64,000 nucleotides of DNA from the NCBI RefSeq assembly GCF_019977735.1, contig NZ_AP025018.1:8498580-8562579 (forward strand), written 5' to 3'. The notes under the pieces were generated by a model. The model saw nothing but the letters and a program-made list of their open reading frames with translations, ran no database searches and was not told the origin of the DNA. This stretch comes from Calothrix sp. PCC 7716. Lineage in GTDB: Bacteria > Cyanobacteriota > Cyanobacteriia > Cyanobacteriales > Nostocaceae. Shown here in pieces: positions 8,737-16,415 of this stretch (within the stretch, counting starts at the first letter, position 1; the number at the start of each line of letters is the position of its first letter). The translations under genes were made by a program, and so were the position numbers.

Positions 8737-9396
8737 TTACTCGTAAAGATACTGATTGAAATAAGGTGCAAACTTTTTACAAGACCTTTGGTAGAAACTG
8801 TAAATTGGCCCGTGTGTTGCTCCTGGTTTAAATTCTTGAGCTATTTCTTCCCAAGATTTATCTTCCTCAATTTTCTTAAGTAAGATAGTTTGAAAGCTAG
8901 CATTGGGATTTCGATTAAACAACTCGCGTTGTAACAATCCTTCCGGGTCTTCTTTAATAAATGCTAGTAATTTTTCAGAAGGAAGAGGATTTAGTTCAGC
9001 AGCGTAAACATTATATATATCTAATTCATCTCCATCACCTGTAGGCGTATAAATAGACATAATATCCCAATTAATCGAGTTAAAAGAGTTTATTTTTCGC
9101 TTTCTTAAAATAAATAAAAGCCATCCGATAATTGAACCTCTTGCTGGGTCATAATTGTGGATATTCTTACAAATATATAAATAAGTATCCTGGAGAGCTT
9201 CTTCATAGACATATTTTGATGCATCAGTTTGAAGTTTTGGTAGTTGGTCTATCTTTACAGTTAATTCACTAAAAAGTTTGGTCAATGCAATTTGCTTCTC
9301 TAACAATGCTTTATCCCTTGCTTTTTCATCTAGCGAACCATCAGACGCTTTGATTGCAGCTTGTTTTGCTAATATTGCTAGGTCTTCGAGAGTCAT
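8737..9396 (-). CDS. Sigma-70-like (ECF-type) transcription factor
   Basis: 219 residues. A region-2-like stretch (YVYEEALQDTYLYICKNIHNYDPARGSIIGWLLFILRKR) occupies about residues 63-102 and a region-4-like helix-turn-helix (LLKKIEEDKSWEEIAQEFK) lies near residues 170-190. These place it among divergent cyanobacterial sigma-70-family proteins. It heads a two-gene operon with the DUF1822 gene. No obvious target promoter is identifiable. The divergent nitroreductase operon starts 455 bases away and has its own activator box. Confidence 0.75.
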   Translation of the reverse strand: MTLEDLAILAKQAAIKASDGSLDEKARDKALLEKQIALTKLFSELTVKIDQLPKLQTDASKYVYEEALQDTYLYICKNIHNYDPARGSIIGWLLFILRKRKINSFNSINWDIMSIYTPTGDGDELDIYNVYAAELNPLPSEKLLAFIKEDPEGLLQRELFNRNPNASFQTILLKKIEEDKSWEEIAQEFKPGATHGPIYSFYQRSCKKFAPYFNQYLYE

Positions 9397-9851
9397 AGCG
9401 AAAATCCTCTTCTTTGTTCGTGTGATTGAGTTTCAGCCATAATCGTGCTTCTTCCACTCACAAAGATTTACATATCCACATAAATCATCTTGAGTAGCGA
9501 TAAACTTGGTTTCCGTGTAGACACCTAGTTCTAAAACAAACTATTTCTCAGGGAAAGCTAGTTATGCACTATTCAAGAATTTGTTTTATCTATATATGTT
9601 GTTTCTCCCCACTCCTATAGTTGTTTTGGTCTATATCTATCTCCAGGGTTAGAGGAGAGATTTATGCACGAACTCCAAAAAGCCTAAAATATTTACATTT
9701 TGTTACAAAAAGGGTTTTAAATTAATTGTAGGTTGGTGTCGAAAAACAAGACCTTTAAAAATATTATCCTCACAAGTTCCTCAAATTATCTGCGTATAAA
9801 CAGAGTTGTAAAGCGGATGAGCGATTGTAAGTTAGTAATGGGGACTTCAAA
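9397..9851. other. Divergent intergenic region, sigma-like gene and nitroreductase
   Basis: No real gene seen. It holds the box A promoter near its right end. A seven-codon open frame at 9664-9687 preceded by GAGGAGAG is noted, but nothing supports translation. Confidence 0.4.
9768..9800 (+). promoter_or_regulatory. Box A: 11-bp-period direct repeat plus -10, before nitroreductase
   Basis: CCTCACAAGTTCCTCAAA at 9768-9785, nine bases, then TATAAA at 9795-9800. The nitroreductase start is 52 bases further on. One of seven boxes with identical geometry. Confidence 0.75.
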
Positions 9852-10886
9852 ATGTTTATGAAAACTGATATTTGGAATGTCCAAGAAACAGATTTTCCGG
9901 CAACTGGAACACCAGAGGAAAAACTCAAGTTTATTTTGAACTACGCAATATTGGCGCCTTCAAGTCACAATACCCAACCGTGGTACTTTAAAATTGATTC
10001 AGGCGCCATATATCTACTTGCTGACCACACTCGTGGTTTACCCGTTGCAGACCCAGATGGTCGGGAATTGATAATCAGTTGCGGAGCAGCGCTTTTTAAC
10101 TTGCGTATAGCCTTGCATCACTTTGGCTACACAGGTAAAATTAAGACTTTTCCTGACCCCGCAAATCCAGATTTGCTAGCTTGTATCGAATTGGGTCATT
10201 CATCAGGAGAAACTACTGACGGAAAGTTACTGTTCCAAGCAATTAAAAAAAGACATACAAACAGACACGATTATCAAGATTGGAATGTTCCAGAAACACT
10301 GCTTAAAACTTTGCAGAAAGATGCAATATCTGAAGGTGCTAATTTACAAATTGTCAAAGGTGACATTCTGCGCGCTTCCGTTACAGAATTAATAGCACAA
10401 GGCGACCACTTGCAAATGGCAGACCCAAATTTTCGTAACGAATTAGCAACTTGGGTGCGTCCCAGTACCAGCAAAAGTCATGATGGTCTTCCAATTTATA
10501 CTCATGGTATAGATGAACACTTTGAATTTGCTACGCCCTTGTTTGCTTTTGTCTTACGAACTCTGGATATGGGTTATTCAGTTGCAGAACGTAGTCGGAA
10601 ACTTTTAGAATGCTCACCTGCGATTGTAATTTTAACTACAGAATCTGATAAACCTGCCGATTGGCTAGCAGCTGGGCAAGCACTAGAACGGGTGTTATTA
10701 AGGGCACAAGTAGTTAAATTATTTGCATCTTTTTTGAATCAACCAATTCAAGTACCTGAATTAAGAAGTCAACTGAGTAAGCTTCTTGGTAATAAAGCCT
10801 ATCCACAAATTATGCTCCGTTTAGGGTTTGGGTTAGAAACGAAGCCAACACCAAGGCGAACAGTTGATGAGGTTGTATCTAATTGA
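9852..10886 (+). CDS. Acg-family FMN-binding nitroreductase-like protein
   Basis: 344 residues with the duplicated nitroreductase fold of the Acg family (mycobacterial Rv2032/Rv3131 type): an N-terminal LKFILNYAILAPSSHNTQPW motif, a LPVADPDGRELIISCGAALFNLR motif that forms part of the FMN pocket, KKRHTNRHDY in the centre and a GQALERVLLRAQ helix in the second half. Acg proteins bind or sequester FMN and are induced by hypoxia or nitric oxide in mycobacteria. A GGGG ribosome binding site lies seven bases before the ATG. A DUF6544-type gene follows 63 bases downstream, probably in the same transcript. Expression is probably driven from box A. Confidence 0.88.
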   Translation: MFMKTDIWNVQETDFPATGTPEEKLKFILNYAILAPSSHNTQPWYFKIDSGAIYLLADHTRGLPVADPDGRELIISCGAALFNLRIALHHFGYTGKIKTFPDPANPDLLACIELGHSSGETTDGKLLFQAIKKRHTNRHDYQDWNVPETLLKTLQKDAISEGANLQIVKGDILRASVTELIAQGDHLQMADPNFRNELATWVRPSTSKSHDGLPIYTHGIDEHFEFATPLFAFVLRTLDMGYSVAERSRKLLECSPAIVILTTESDKPADWLAAGQALERVLLRAQVVKLFASFLNQPIQVPELRSQLSKLLGNKAYPQIMLRLGFGLETKPTPRRTVDEVVSN

Positions 10887-10949
10887 AAAAATAAGCTTGG
10901 TTGGTAAGGCTAAATGCACGCAGAATATAAAAATAGAGGTATCAGAAAA

Positions 10950-11783
10950 ATGATAGCCAAAATTATACTTAGTATTGGTGTATTGTTAGCAAGCGCATTC
11001 CTCACTTTAGTTATTGTGCAAGTAAGGAACGACCAAGAAGTTAGTCGGATTTGGCAAGCACTTTCAACTTCACCTGACTCAAAAAATCATTTTACTAAAG
11101 AAATGGTTATAGAATTACCTGCTCCCGTACAGCGTTATTTTTTGCACTCCATAGCGCTCGGAACTCCTCTGGCTTCGGGAGTCAATCTAAAAATGAGTGG
11201 TAATTTTAGGCTTAGTCAAGACAAACCGTGGTTGCCAATGGTAGGTGAAGAAATTATTTCAGATAAAAAAGGATTTGTTTGGAAAGCAGCCATTGGTAGC
11301 CCTCTTTCACAAATGCGAGGAAGTGATTACTATATTAATGGTTTGGGTCGAATGCGGTTTTCGCTTTGGGGATTAGTTCCCTTGGTAAATGTCCAAAATC
11401 CTGATACTAACCGCTCTGCAATTGGACGATTAGCTGGAGAAATGGTATGGCTACCTTCTGGTTTACTACCAGCGCGCGGTGTAAGTTGGAAGGCAATTGA
11501 TGAGAACACTATCCAAGCTAGTTTAAAGATTGACGGTGAACCAGTAACGCTGACACTCTTTATAGACTCAAACGGTAAGCTGCTGAAGTTATCTTTCCCA
11601 CGTTGGGGAGAACACAAAGAAGATGGTACTTACACTTACATTCTCTTTGGTGGAGAAATTCAGCAAGAACAAACATTTGCAGGATATACAATTCCATCCC
11701 AGGTTAGTTTGGGCTGGTGGTTTGCTCCCGACCGTTACTCAGAGTTTTTCCGTGCCACAATTGAGCAAGCCAAGTTTAACTGA
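10950..11783 (+). CDS. Membrane-anchored DUF6544-like protein
   Basis: 277 residues from the ATG preceded by AGAGG; an earlier in-frame ATG at 10914 would add 12 residues. One N-terminal membrane helix (IILSIGVLLASAFLTLVIVQV) is followed by an extracytoplasmic domain with alternating strands and many aromatic residues (GMRFSLWGLVPLV-like and GWWFAPDRYSEFF stretches). The pattern resembles the DUF6544 family often found beside oxidoreductases. No enzymatic motif is evident. It follows the nitroreductase on the same strand and faces the OsmC gene, 16 bases away at the 3' ends. Confidence 0.7.
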   Translation: MIAKIILSIGVLLASAFLTLVIVQVRNDQEVSRIWQALSTSPDSKNHFTKEMVIELPAPVQRYFLHSIALGTPLASGVNLKMSGNFRLSQDKPWLPMVGEEIISDKKGFVWKAAIGSPLSQMRGSDYYINGLGRMRFSLWGLVPLVNVQNPDTNRSAIGRLAGEMVWLPSGLLPARGVSWKAIDENTIQASLKIDGEPVTLTLFIDSNGKLLKLSFPRWGEHKEDGTYTYILFGGEIQQEQTFAGYTIPSQVSLGWWFAPDRYSEFFRATIEQAKFN

Positions 11784-11799
11784 ACAATCTAATAACTTA

Positions 11800-12213
11800 T
11801 TATTTGACCAAGGTAGGAGCAGTGATAATATGGGTTGTTATTTGTGGTGAGTGCATTAAAGTATTATGAATTAAGCAATTTTCAATTGCTTGCTGTAAGC
11901 CAAGTTTATGCTTTGTTTCCAAAGAGCAAGGTAGGCTGACATCAACTTGGAAATTATCTAGACGCGCGACAGGTCTAATCGATTTATCAGCATTCACCGT
12001 AATGCTAAGACCGGAAGAATCAATGTTTCTGTTTTGCAAATATTTAACTGCATAGAAACCAATACAACTACCAAGTGATGCCAATAACCACTCTGATGGA
12101 GTCATTCCCTTATCTTCACCACCATTTTCTTCTGGTTGGTCGCCAATTATATAATGATTTCTAGCTGTCGCTTTGAACTGTAGTTGACCTTCATAATTAA
12201 TTTTAACTTGCAT
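11800..12213 (-). CDS. OsmC-family peroxidase
   Basis: 137 residues from an ATG at 12213 preceded by GGAGGG; the longer frame starts at a TTG that overlaps that site and is rejected. The OsmC/Ohr fold is clear: MTPSEWLLASLGSCIGFYAVKY contains the peroxidatic Cys50, and the second conserved cysteine is Cys113 in ENCLIHNTL. Such proteins detoxify organic peroxides using lipoyl or thiol donors. It is expressed from box B, 84 bases upstream, which gives it the same control signal as the nitroreductase operon. Confidence 0.88.
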   Translation of the reverse strand: MQVKINYEGQLQFKATARNHYIIGDQPEENGGEDKGMTPSEWLLASLGSCIGFYAVKYLQNRNIDSSGLSITVNADKSIRPVARLDNFQVDVSLPCSLETKHKLGLQQAIENCLIHNTLMHSPQITTHIITAPTLVK

Positions 12214-12296
12214 AAAACCCTCCAAATAATTATTAATGAAGGAAATCGCGCGTTGCAGGGATTATAGAGTATGAGCTTTACTTACCCTCACTTTGA

Positions 12297-12329
12297 GTTA
12301 TAGGCAAATATTTTGAGGAACTTGTGAGG
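12297..12329 (-). promoter_or_regulatory. Box B: direct repeat plus -10, before osmC
   Basis: On the minus strand CCTCACAAGTTCCTCAAA (12329-12312), nine bases, then TATAAC (12302-12297). The box is identical in sequence to box A and at the same distance from the -10. Confidence 0.75.
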
Positions 12330-12486
12330 AAAGTTCAATTCGGGGTAGAAAGATTGGTAACGGATGATGAACTACATCCGTTGCAAAGAAAGCTGAGATT
12401 GAAAAAGTATCAATTTATTGCAAAAATGTAACGTTGAGGGGTTTTTGAGGGAAAATATAATTATAATCAAGTAGCGAGTAAATATC

Positions 12487-13017
12487 ATGATTTACAACAA
12501 AATTTTGGTTGCTCTCGATAAATCTCCACAAACTTGTATTGTTTTTGAAGAAGCATTAGGAATGGCTCAGAAATACGGAAGCCAGTTAATGTTCTTTCAT
12601 TGCATCAATAGCAATAAACTAAATGAGCCGTTTTTATCTGTTGGCACTATTGGAGATGTTGATATGTACGGTGCTTTGCACAAACAGTACCAACAAAACT
12701 TACTCCACGAAATTCAACAAGTTGACATTTGGCTAGAAAGTTGCTGCCAGCAAGCCAATATCAAAAAAATTTCCGCACAATTTAAGCATGGATTTGGAGA
12801 AGCTGGTAAACAGATTTGCAGTTTAGCAGAGTCATGGGGTGCAGATTTAATTATATTAGGTCGCAGAGGGCACAGAGGGATTACAGAAATTTTGCTTGGT
12901 AGCGTCAGTAGTTATGTTCTTCATCACGCTCCCGCAAGCGTGTTAGTTGTACAAGAACAGATATTCACAAAACATAAAAAATTTGTGATGACAACATCAA
13001 CTCAAGCTAAAATGTGA
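12487..13017 (+). CDS. Universal stress protein (UspA family)
   Basis: 176 residues with a single Usp domain: KILVALDKSPQTCIVFEEAL at the N terminus and the ATP-binding motif GRRGHRGITEILLGSVS near residues 127-143. This is the ATP-binding class, which commonly dimerises and responds to energy or oxygen stress. Two overlapping TATAAT hexamers lie at 12456-12467. A weak, oppositely oriented pair of TTGAGG repeats, also 11 bp apart, sits at 12434-12450. It stands divergently from osmC. The C-terminal 20 residues are extra to the fold. Confidence 0.9.
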   Translation: MIYNKILVALDKSPQTCIVFEEALGMAQKYGSQLMFFHCINSNKLNEPFLSVGTIGDVDMYGALHKQYQQNLLHEIQQVDIWLESCCQQANIKKISAQFKHGFGEAGKQICSLAESWGADLIILGRRGHRGITEILLGSVSSYVLHHAPASVLVVQEQIFTKHKKFVMTTSTQAKM

Positions 13018-13026
13018 AGTTTTTAT

Positions 13027-13042
13027 AAGTTTACGTAAACTT
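13027..13042. other. Perfect 16-bp palindrome downstream of usp
   Basis: AAGTTTACGTAAACTT lies between the usp stop and the PEP-CTERM gene. With short flanking T and A runs it could be a weak terminator or an operator for the next gene; the sequence does not decide. Confidence 0.45.
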
Positions 13043-13099
13043 TATGTTAACAGTTGTTAAAAGTTAAAGGGGAAACGTGCTATTTCAAACAATACAGTT

Positions 13100-13693
13100 A
13101 TGAAACTCAACCAAAAGATAGCAGTAACAACTTCCGGAGTTGCTCTAGGTTTCGCTGCAATAAAAGTCAGCCCAGTATATGCTATTACTCGGACTGTTGA
13201 TTTTACCATTACTGACGTTACTCAAACCGCTGCCTACGGAGGGCCACCATTAGTTATAGAACAACCGCTTTCAGGTTTTTATAGTTTTGATGACCAATCA
13301 ACACCCGTTGTAGTTCCTCCTGCGTCGCTTAATCTCTCTTTGTTTCCTCTAACAGATTTTGGGTTTAATTTAAATGGGCGCCAGTTTTCGGTTGAAGACA
13401 TAAGCGGGTATGGTGGTACAGCAACAGACTTATTTATCAGCGGTTCTAAAGCGGAAGGCAATAATGTAGTAACAAATTTTTCTATTTTTGCCATTCCTAG
13501 ACCAGGTTTTGCTGAACCTCGTTTTAATGGTTTTGCCCAAAGAGGTTCTTTTTTATATTTTTTAGAAGGTAAACCTCAGCTTCAAGTACGAACTACACCT
13601 GTGTCGGTTCCGGAACCAGCAACTTTAGCTAGTATATGTGTCTTTGGACTTACTACTATATTTATTAAAAGAAAGGTTGCATCAAATAATTAA
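13100..13693 (+). CDS. PEP-CTERM sorting-signal protein
   Basis: 197 residues: a signal peptide (VTTSGVALGFAAIKVSPVYA), a beta-rich exported domain, and a C-terminal PEP-CTERM tripartite signal (VPEPATLASICVFG, hydrophobic span, then KRK). Such proteins are exported and processed by an exosortase, usually to the cell surface or exopolysaccharide. Its stop codon overlaps the ATG of the glycosyltransferase gene by one base, so the two are translationally coupled. This fits the usual link between PEP-CTERM proteins and surface glycans. The exported domain itself is not recognised. Confidence 0.88.
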   Translation: MKLNQKIAVTTSGVALGFAAIKVSPVYAITRTVDFTITDVTQTAAYGGPPLVIEQPLSGFYSFDDQSTPVVVPPASLNLSLFPLTDFGFNLNGRQFSVEDISGYGGTATDLFISGSKAEGNNVVTNFSIFAIPRPGFAEPRFNGFAQRGSFLYFLEGKPQLQVRTTPVSVPEPATLASICVFGLTTIFIKRKVASNN

Positions 13694-14733
13694 TGAAAGT
13701 CCTATTTGGCTGGGAACTAGGAGGAGGACAAGGGCACATTCAACGTCTTGTCGTGCTGGCAAGGGAACTTGAAATCTATGGAGTCGAGCCAGTCTTTGCG
13801 CTCAAATCGTACAATATTAAAGCGACAAGTTTTCCGTGGCAGATAGTCTTTGCTCCTCGCTTACCCTTTACTGGCAGGTCAGAATCTTACACGTTTGCCG
13901 ACATTTTAGAAACATTTGGTTTTGGTAATTATAATTTACTAAAATCGCATATTTTAGCATGGCAAGCGATTATAAAAGAGGTGAAGCCAAGTTTAATTAT
14001 TACTGACCATGCTCCTGGATTAGTAATAGCAGCAAAAAATATTGTGCCCACAATTGTTACAGGAGATGCTTTTACAGTACCGCCACCAGTTGAGATTTTT
14101 CCAAACCTAAGAATTCCGGCGCCACTCGAATCACAACAGCGTCAAGAGCAAGTTAGTAATACAGTTAAGCAAATTCTTCAATATTCGGCGCCTTTAGGAC
14201 AAATTCTTAATGGTGACACTAGTTTTATTTTTGGTATCCCTGAACTAGACCCGTATCAACATTTACGAAGTCTGAACCAATATTTGAGTGTACACGTTAC
14301 ACCTATTCCAAACAATTTATACAAAAGTGATGGTCATGCTTGGGCTTATTTGTACGATGACTATTCACACCGCAGTTTAGTTTTGAATACTCTGAAACCA
14401 CAATGCGATTTTCAACCTTTAACAAAAGTACTAGCTGGGAAATCCCTTGCAATTCATCATGGAAGTTCAACAACTGCTATTACTTGTTTACTAGCGGGTA
14501 TTCCTCAATTACTACTTCCCAAACACTTAGAACACCAACTTAATGCGGTTTCACTATCTGGGTTAGGGGTAGCGAAGACAATTAACAATCCAACATGGGA
14601 AACTTTAGTAGCGAAGAGAGCGCAAGCTTACTTACTTGTAGAAAACGCTTTGCTCCAAGCTGAAAAACTTGCACATTGGAATCAAAACTTTATATCCGTT
14701 TTTGTCAAAGCTTGTCTGAAATTTTTGAAATAA
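13693..14733 (+). CDS. GT-B fold glycosyltransferase (UGT/MGT-like)
   Basis: 346 residues. The N-terminal Rossmann domain begins VLFGWELGGGQGHIQRLVVLARELE, with a glycine-rich loop and HIQR as in macrolide and UDP-GlcNAc-type transferases. The C-terminal domain carries the donor-site signature IHHGSSTTAITCLLAGIPQLLLP followed by EHQLNA, the counterpart of the HGGxGTxxEALxxGVPxLxxPxxxDQ motif. It probably glycosylates a lipid or surface component. It is coupled to the PEP-CTERM gene by a one-base overlap. Confidence 0.8.
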   Translation: MKVLFGWELGGGQGHIQRLVVLARELEIYGVEPVFALKSYNIKATSFPWQIVFAPRLPFTGRSESYTFADILETFGFGNYNLLKSHILAWQAIIKEVKPSLIITDHAPGLVIAAKNIVPTIVTGDAFTVPPPVEIFPNLRIPAPLESQQRQEQVSNTVKQILQYSAPLGQILNGDTSFIFGIPELDPYQHLRSLNQYLSVHVTPIPNNLYKSDGHAWAYLYDDYSHRSLVLNTLKPQCDFQPLTKVLAGKSLAIHHGSSTTAITCLLAGIPQLLLPKHLEHQLNAVSLSGLGVAKTINNPTWETLVAKRAQAYLLVENALLQAEKLAHWNQNFISVFVKACLKFLK

Positions 14734-14738
14734 CAGTT

Positions 14739-14819
14739 CATCGTTTGTATGTGGATGGTATTGTTGGAAGCCAAACATGGCAAAAGTTAGCAGAGCTTGC
14801 AACTGAACACCATTATTAA
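14739..14819 (+). pseudogene. C-terminal remnant of a peptidoglycan-binding (PG_binding_1) gene
   Basis: Directly after the glycosyltransferase stop, a short frame reads LYVDGIVGSQTWQKLAEL and then stops. This matches the last part of the PG_binding_1 domain and resembles VTDGIVGAKTWAKLGDRL of the intact small gene at 22719-22976. No start codon or N-terminal half is seen, so it is a truncated remnant. Confidence 0.6.
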
Positions 14820-14890
14820 ATTAGAATGAAACTAACGGAATTCTCTGCTTTACGAGCAAATATCACCGCCATTTTACTAACAGGTTGGTA

Positions 14891-15142
14891 TCATTCATCG
14901 TTAATAAGCGTAAGTACTTTTGGCTGGAAACGCTTGACCTCAACAGAACTGATTTCGGCTCCTTCTTGAGCGATATCTTCAATGTATCCAAATTGGGATA
15001 CTTTTGCAGCCGATTCAGTTATGAAAGGACCAAAATAGTAAGTGCAATGAGGATTATTAGTAACTACCTCTAGCCACCATGCTAATCTCAATTGTTCTAA
15101 TAAAGATACAGTAATGTTTTCAGCAGTTTCTAAAAGCTTCAT
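14891..15142 (-). CDS. DUF1816-family protein
   Basis: 83 residues from an ATG with GGAG seven bases upstream; the longer frame adds only five residues. The cyanobacterial DUF1816 pattern is complete: LAWWLEVVTNNPHCTYYFGPF, then GYIEDIAQEGAEISSVEVKR and PKVLTL. Soluble, function unknown; the compact fold resembles phycobilisome linker-associated CpcD-like modules in size, but no functional claim is made. It is transcribed toward the glycosyltransferase gene and is not linked to its upstream hydrolase neighbour (61-bp gap) by any visible signal. Confidence 0.85.
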   Translation of the reverse strand: MKLLETAENITVSLLEQLRLAWWLEVVTNNPHCTYYFGPFITESAAKVSQFGYIEDIAQEGAEISSVEVKRFQPKVLTLINDE

Positions 15143-15203
15143 AGTTATTCTCCACAAATTGTTTTTCTAAGTAATTGGTAAACTGCTAGATTTAGATAGT
15201 CTT

Positions 15204-15917
15204 TTAGACTAATGATAGCGTTTGCAAATAAGTTTGGTTTGAGTTTGCTAATTGTAAGTGATGCTTAAACCATTGATTTGCTAATCGCGCGGCTTCTTCT
15301 AATGTTCCAGGTTCTTCAAACTTGTGGGATGCATTTGGGATAACTTCAAGCCGTTTATCATAGGCTGAAATTTGTAACAGTGCATCTTCATTCATGGCAA
15401 TAGTTGGGTAATCTTCGCCACCTACAATCAGTAATGTAGGCGCCTGCAAATACGTAAGGTCAGAACCGATTAAGTATGTATAGGCACTACGTGCGACAAC
15501 CGAGCAAACTTTCGTTCGTTGTGCTGCTGCTAGTAAAACCGCTCCGCCTAGGGCACTGGCGCCAAAGTAACCTATTTTAAGATTAAAAGTCATCGAATTT
15601 TCCGCCAGCCAATCAGTTATGCCTACAAGTCGCGTTGCTAGATGTAGGATATTATAGCGAAAATGTTTGCTCCGTTGGTCGAGTCGGTCTTCTTCTTGGG
15701 TTAGCAAATGGATTAATATTGTTGCCCAACCAGCTTGCCGTAAGAGATGAGCAAGATAACGGAGTCGATGTTCGTGCTTAATACTACTTTTGGCGCTTGG
15801 AATTACAACTATTCCCTGTGCGTCTTCAGGAATTACTAACTCGCCTTCTAGTTTGACTTGACCTAACTGGACAGTGATGATTTGCTCTTCTACTTCAAAT
15901 GCTTGCTTTTTATACAC
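15204..15917 (-). CDS. Dienelactone-hydrolase-type alpha/beta hydrolase
   Basis: 237 residues of the alpha/beta hydrolase fold. The nucleophile elbow is GASALGG (Ser in the third place), the acid is in GGEDYPTIAMNE and the histidine in NASHKFEEPG. In many bacteria this domain is fused to or adjoins a phosphoribosyltransferase domain; here it stands alone. A cytoplasmic esterase/hydrolase of unknown substrate is likely. Its promoter is box C, and the divergent DUF2949 gene has box D 79 bases beyond. Confidence 0.82.
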   Translation of the reverse strand: MYKKQAFEVEEQIITVQLGQVKLEGELVIPEDAQGIVVIPSAKSSIKHEHRLRYLAHLLRQAGWATILIHLLTQEEDRLDQRSKHFRYNILHLATRLVGITDWLAENSMTFNLKIGYFGASALGGAVLLAAAQRTKVCSVVARSAYTYLIGSDLTYLQAPTLLIVGGEDYPTIAMNEDALLQISAYDKRLEVIPNASHKFEEPGTLEEAARLANQWFKHHLQLANSNQTYLQTLSLV

Positions 15918-16008
15918 AAAAATTCCTCCAACTTCTTAATTATTGCGGTTCTCTTACGGAATCATTATATTTATTTCGCCACATTCCGAACTAGACAAGT
16001 TATGTTTA

Positions 16009-16041
16009 AGCCTAAACAACAAAATTGAGGAACTTGTGAAG
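16009..16041 (-). promoter_or_regulatory. Box C: direct repeat plus weak -10, before alpha/beta hydrolase
   Basis: On the minus strand CTTCACAAGTTCCTCAAT (16041-16024), nine bases, then TAGGCT (16014-16009). One mismatch in the first repeat and the poorest -10 of the set. Confidence 0.65.
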
Positions 16042-16119
16042 ATAATTTGCTATTACAACGCACGGATTTTATAAATGATGTGGGGATTACTGTATTTAAT
16101 TTGTAATAAAATTGACAAT

Positions 16120-16152
16120 CCTCACAACTTCCTCAAACTTTTCACATAATCT
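16120..16152 (+). promoter_or_regulatory. Box D: direct repeat plus -10, before DUF2949 gene
   Basis: CCTCACAACTTCCTCAAA (16120-16137), nine bases, then TAATCT (16147-16152). The next ATG with a ribosome binding site is 32 bases on. Confidence 0.75.
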
Positions 16153-16183
16153 GACAATACAGCATTCAATGAGGGCTAGTAAC

Positions 16184-16378
16184 ATGGAAACTACTAGAAT
16201 GATTGAGTTGATCGGCTTTTTGCAGAAAGACCTGGCAATTCCAGCATCGGATTTGCAATTGGCATTACGGCACCCAGAGCAAACCCTTAGTTCCTTACCA
16301 ATGATTTTATGGCAGTATGGTTTGGTAACTTTAAGTCAATTAGACCAAATTTTTGACTGGTTGCAGAGGAGCTTTTGA
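16184..16378 (+). CDS. DUF2949-family small protein
   Basis: 64 residues from an ATG preceded by GAGGG; the longer frame from 16112 would start inside box D and is rejected. The sequence follows the DUF2949 pattern: MIELIGFLQKDLAIPASDLQ, then SSLPMILWQYGLVTLSQLDQ and FDWL. A small helical cyanobacterial protein of unknown function. The CrtI-like gene follows 37 bases downstream and probably shares the transcript. Confidence 0.85.
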   Translation: METTRMIELIGFLQKDLAIPASDLQLALRHPEQTLSSLPMILWQYGLVTLSQLDQIFDWLQRSF

Positions 16379-16415
16379 AGTCAACAATTTTTATAAAACT
16401 TAAGTACTATCACAT

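Noticed and set aside
9664-9687. Seven-codon leader peptide with GAGGAGAG upstream of the nitroreductase
   Set aside because: It lies upstream of the predicted transcription start at box A, so it would not be on that transcript; no attenuator structure follows.
12434-12450. TTGAGG repeats before usp as a regulon box
   Set aside because: They have the 11-bp period but face away from usp, the spacer differs, and no -10 is at the fixed distance on the matching strand; kept only as a weak variant.
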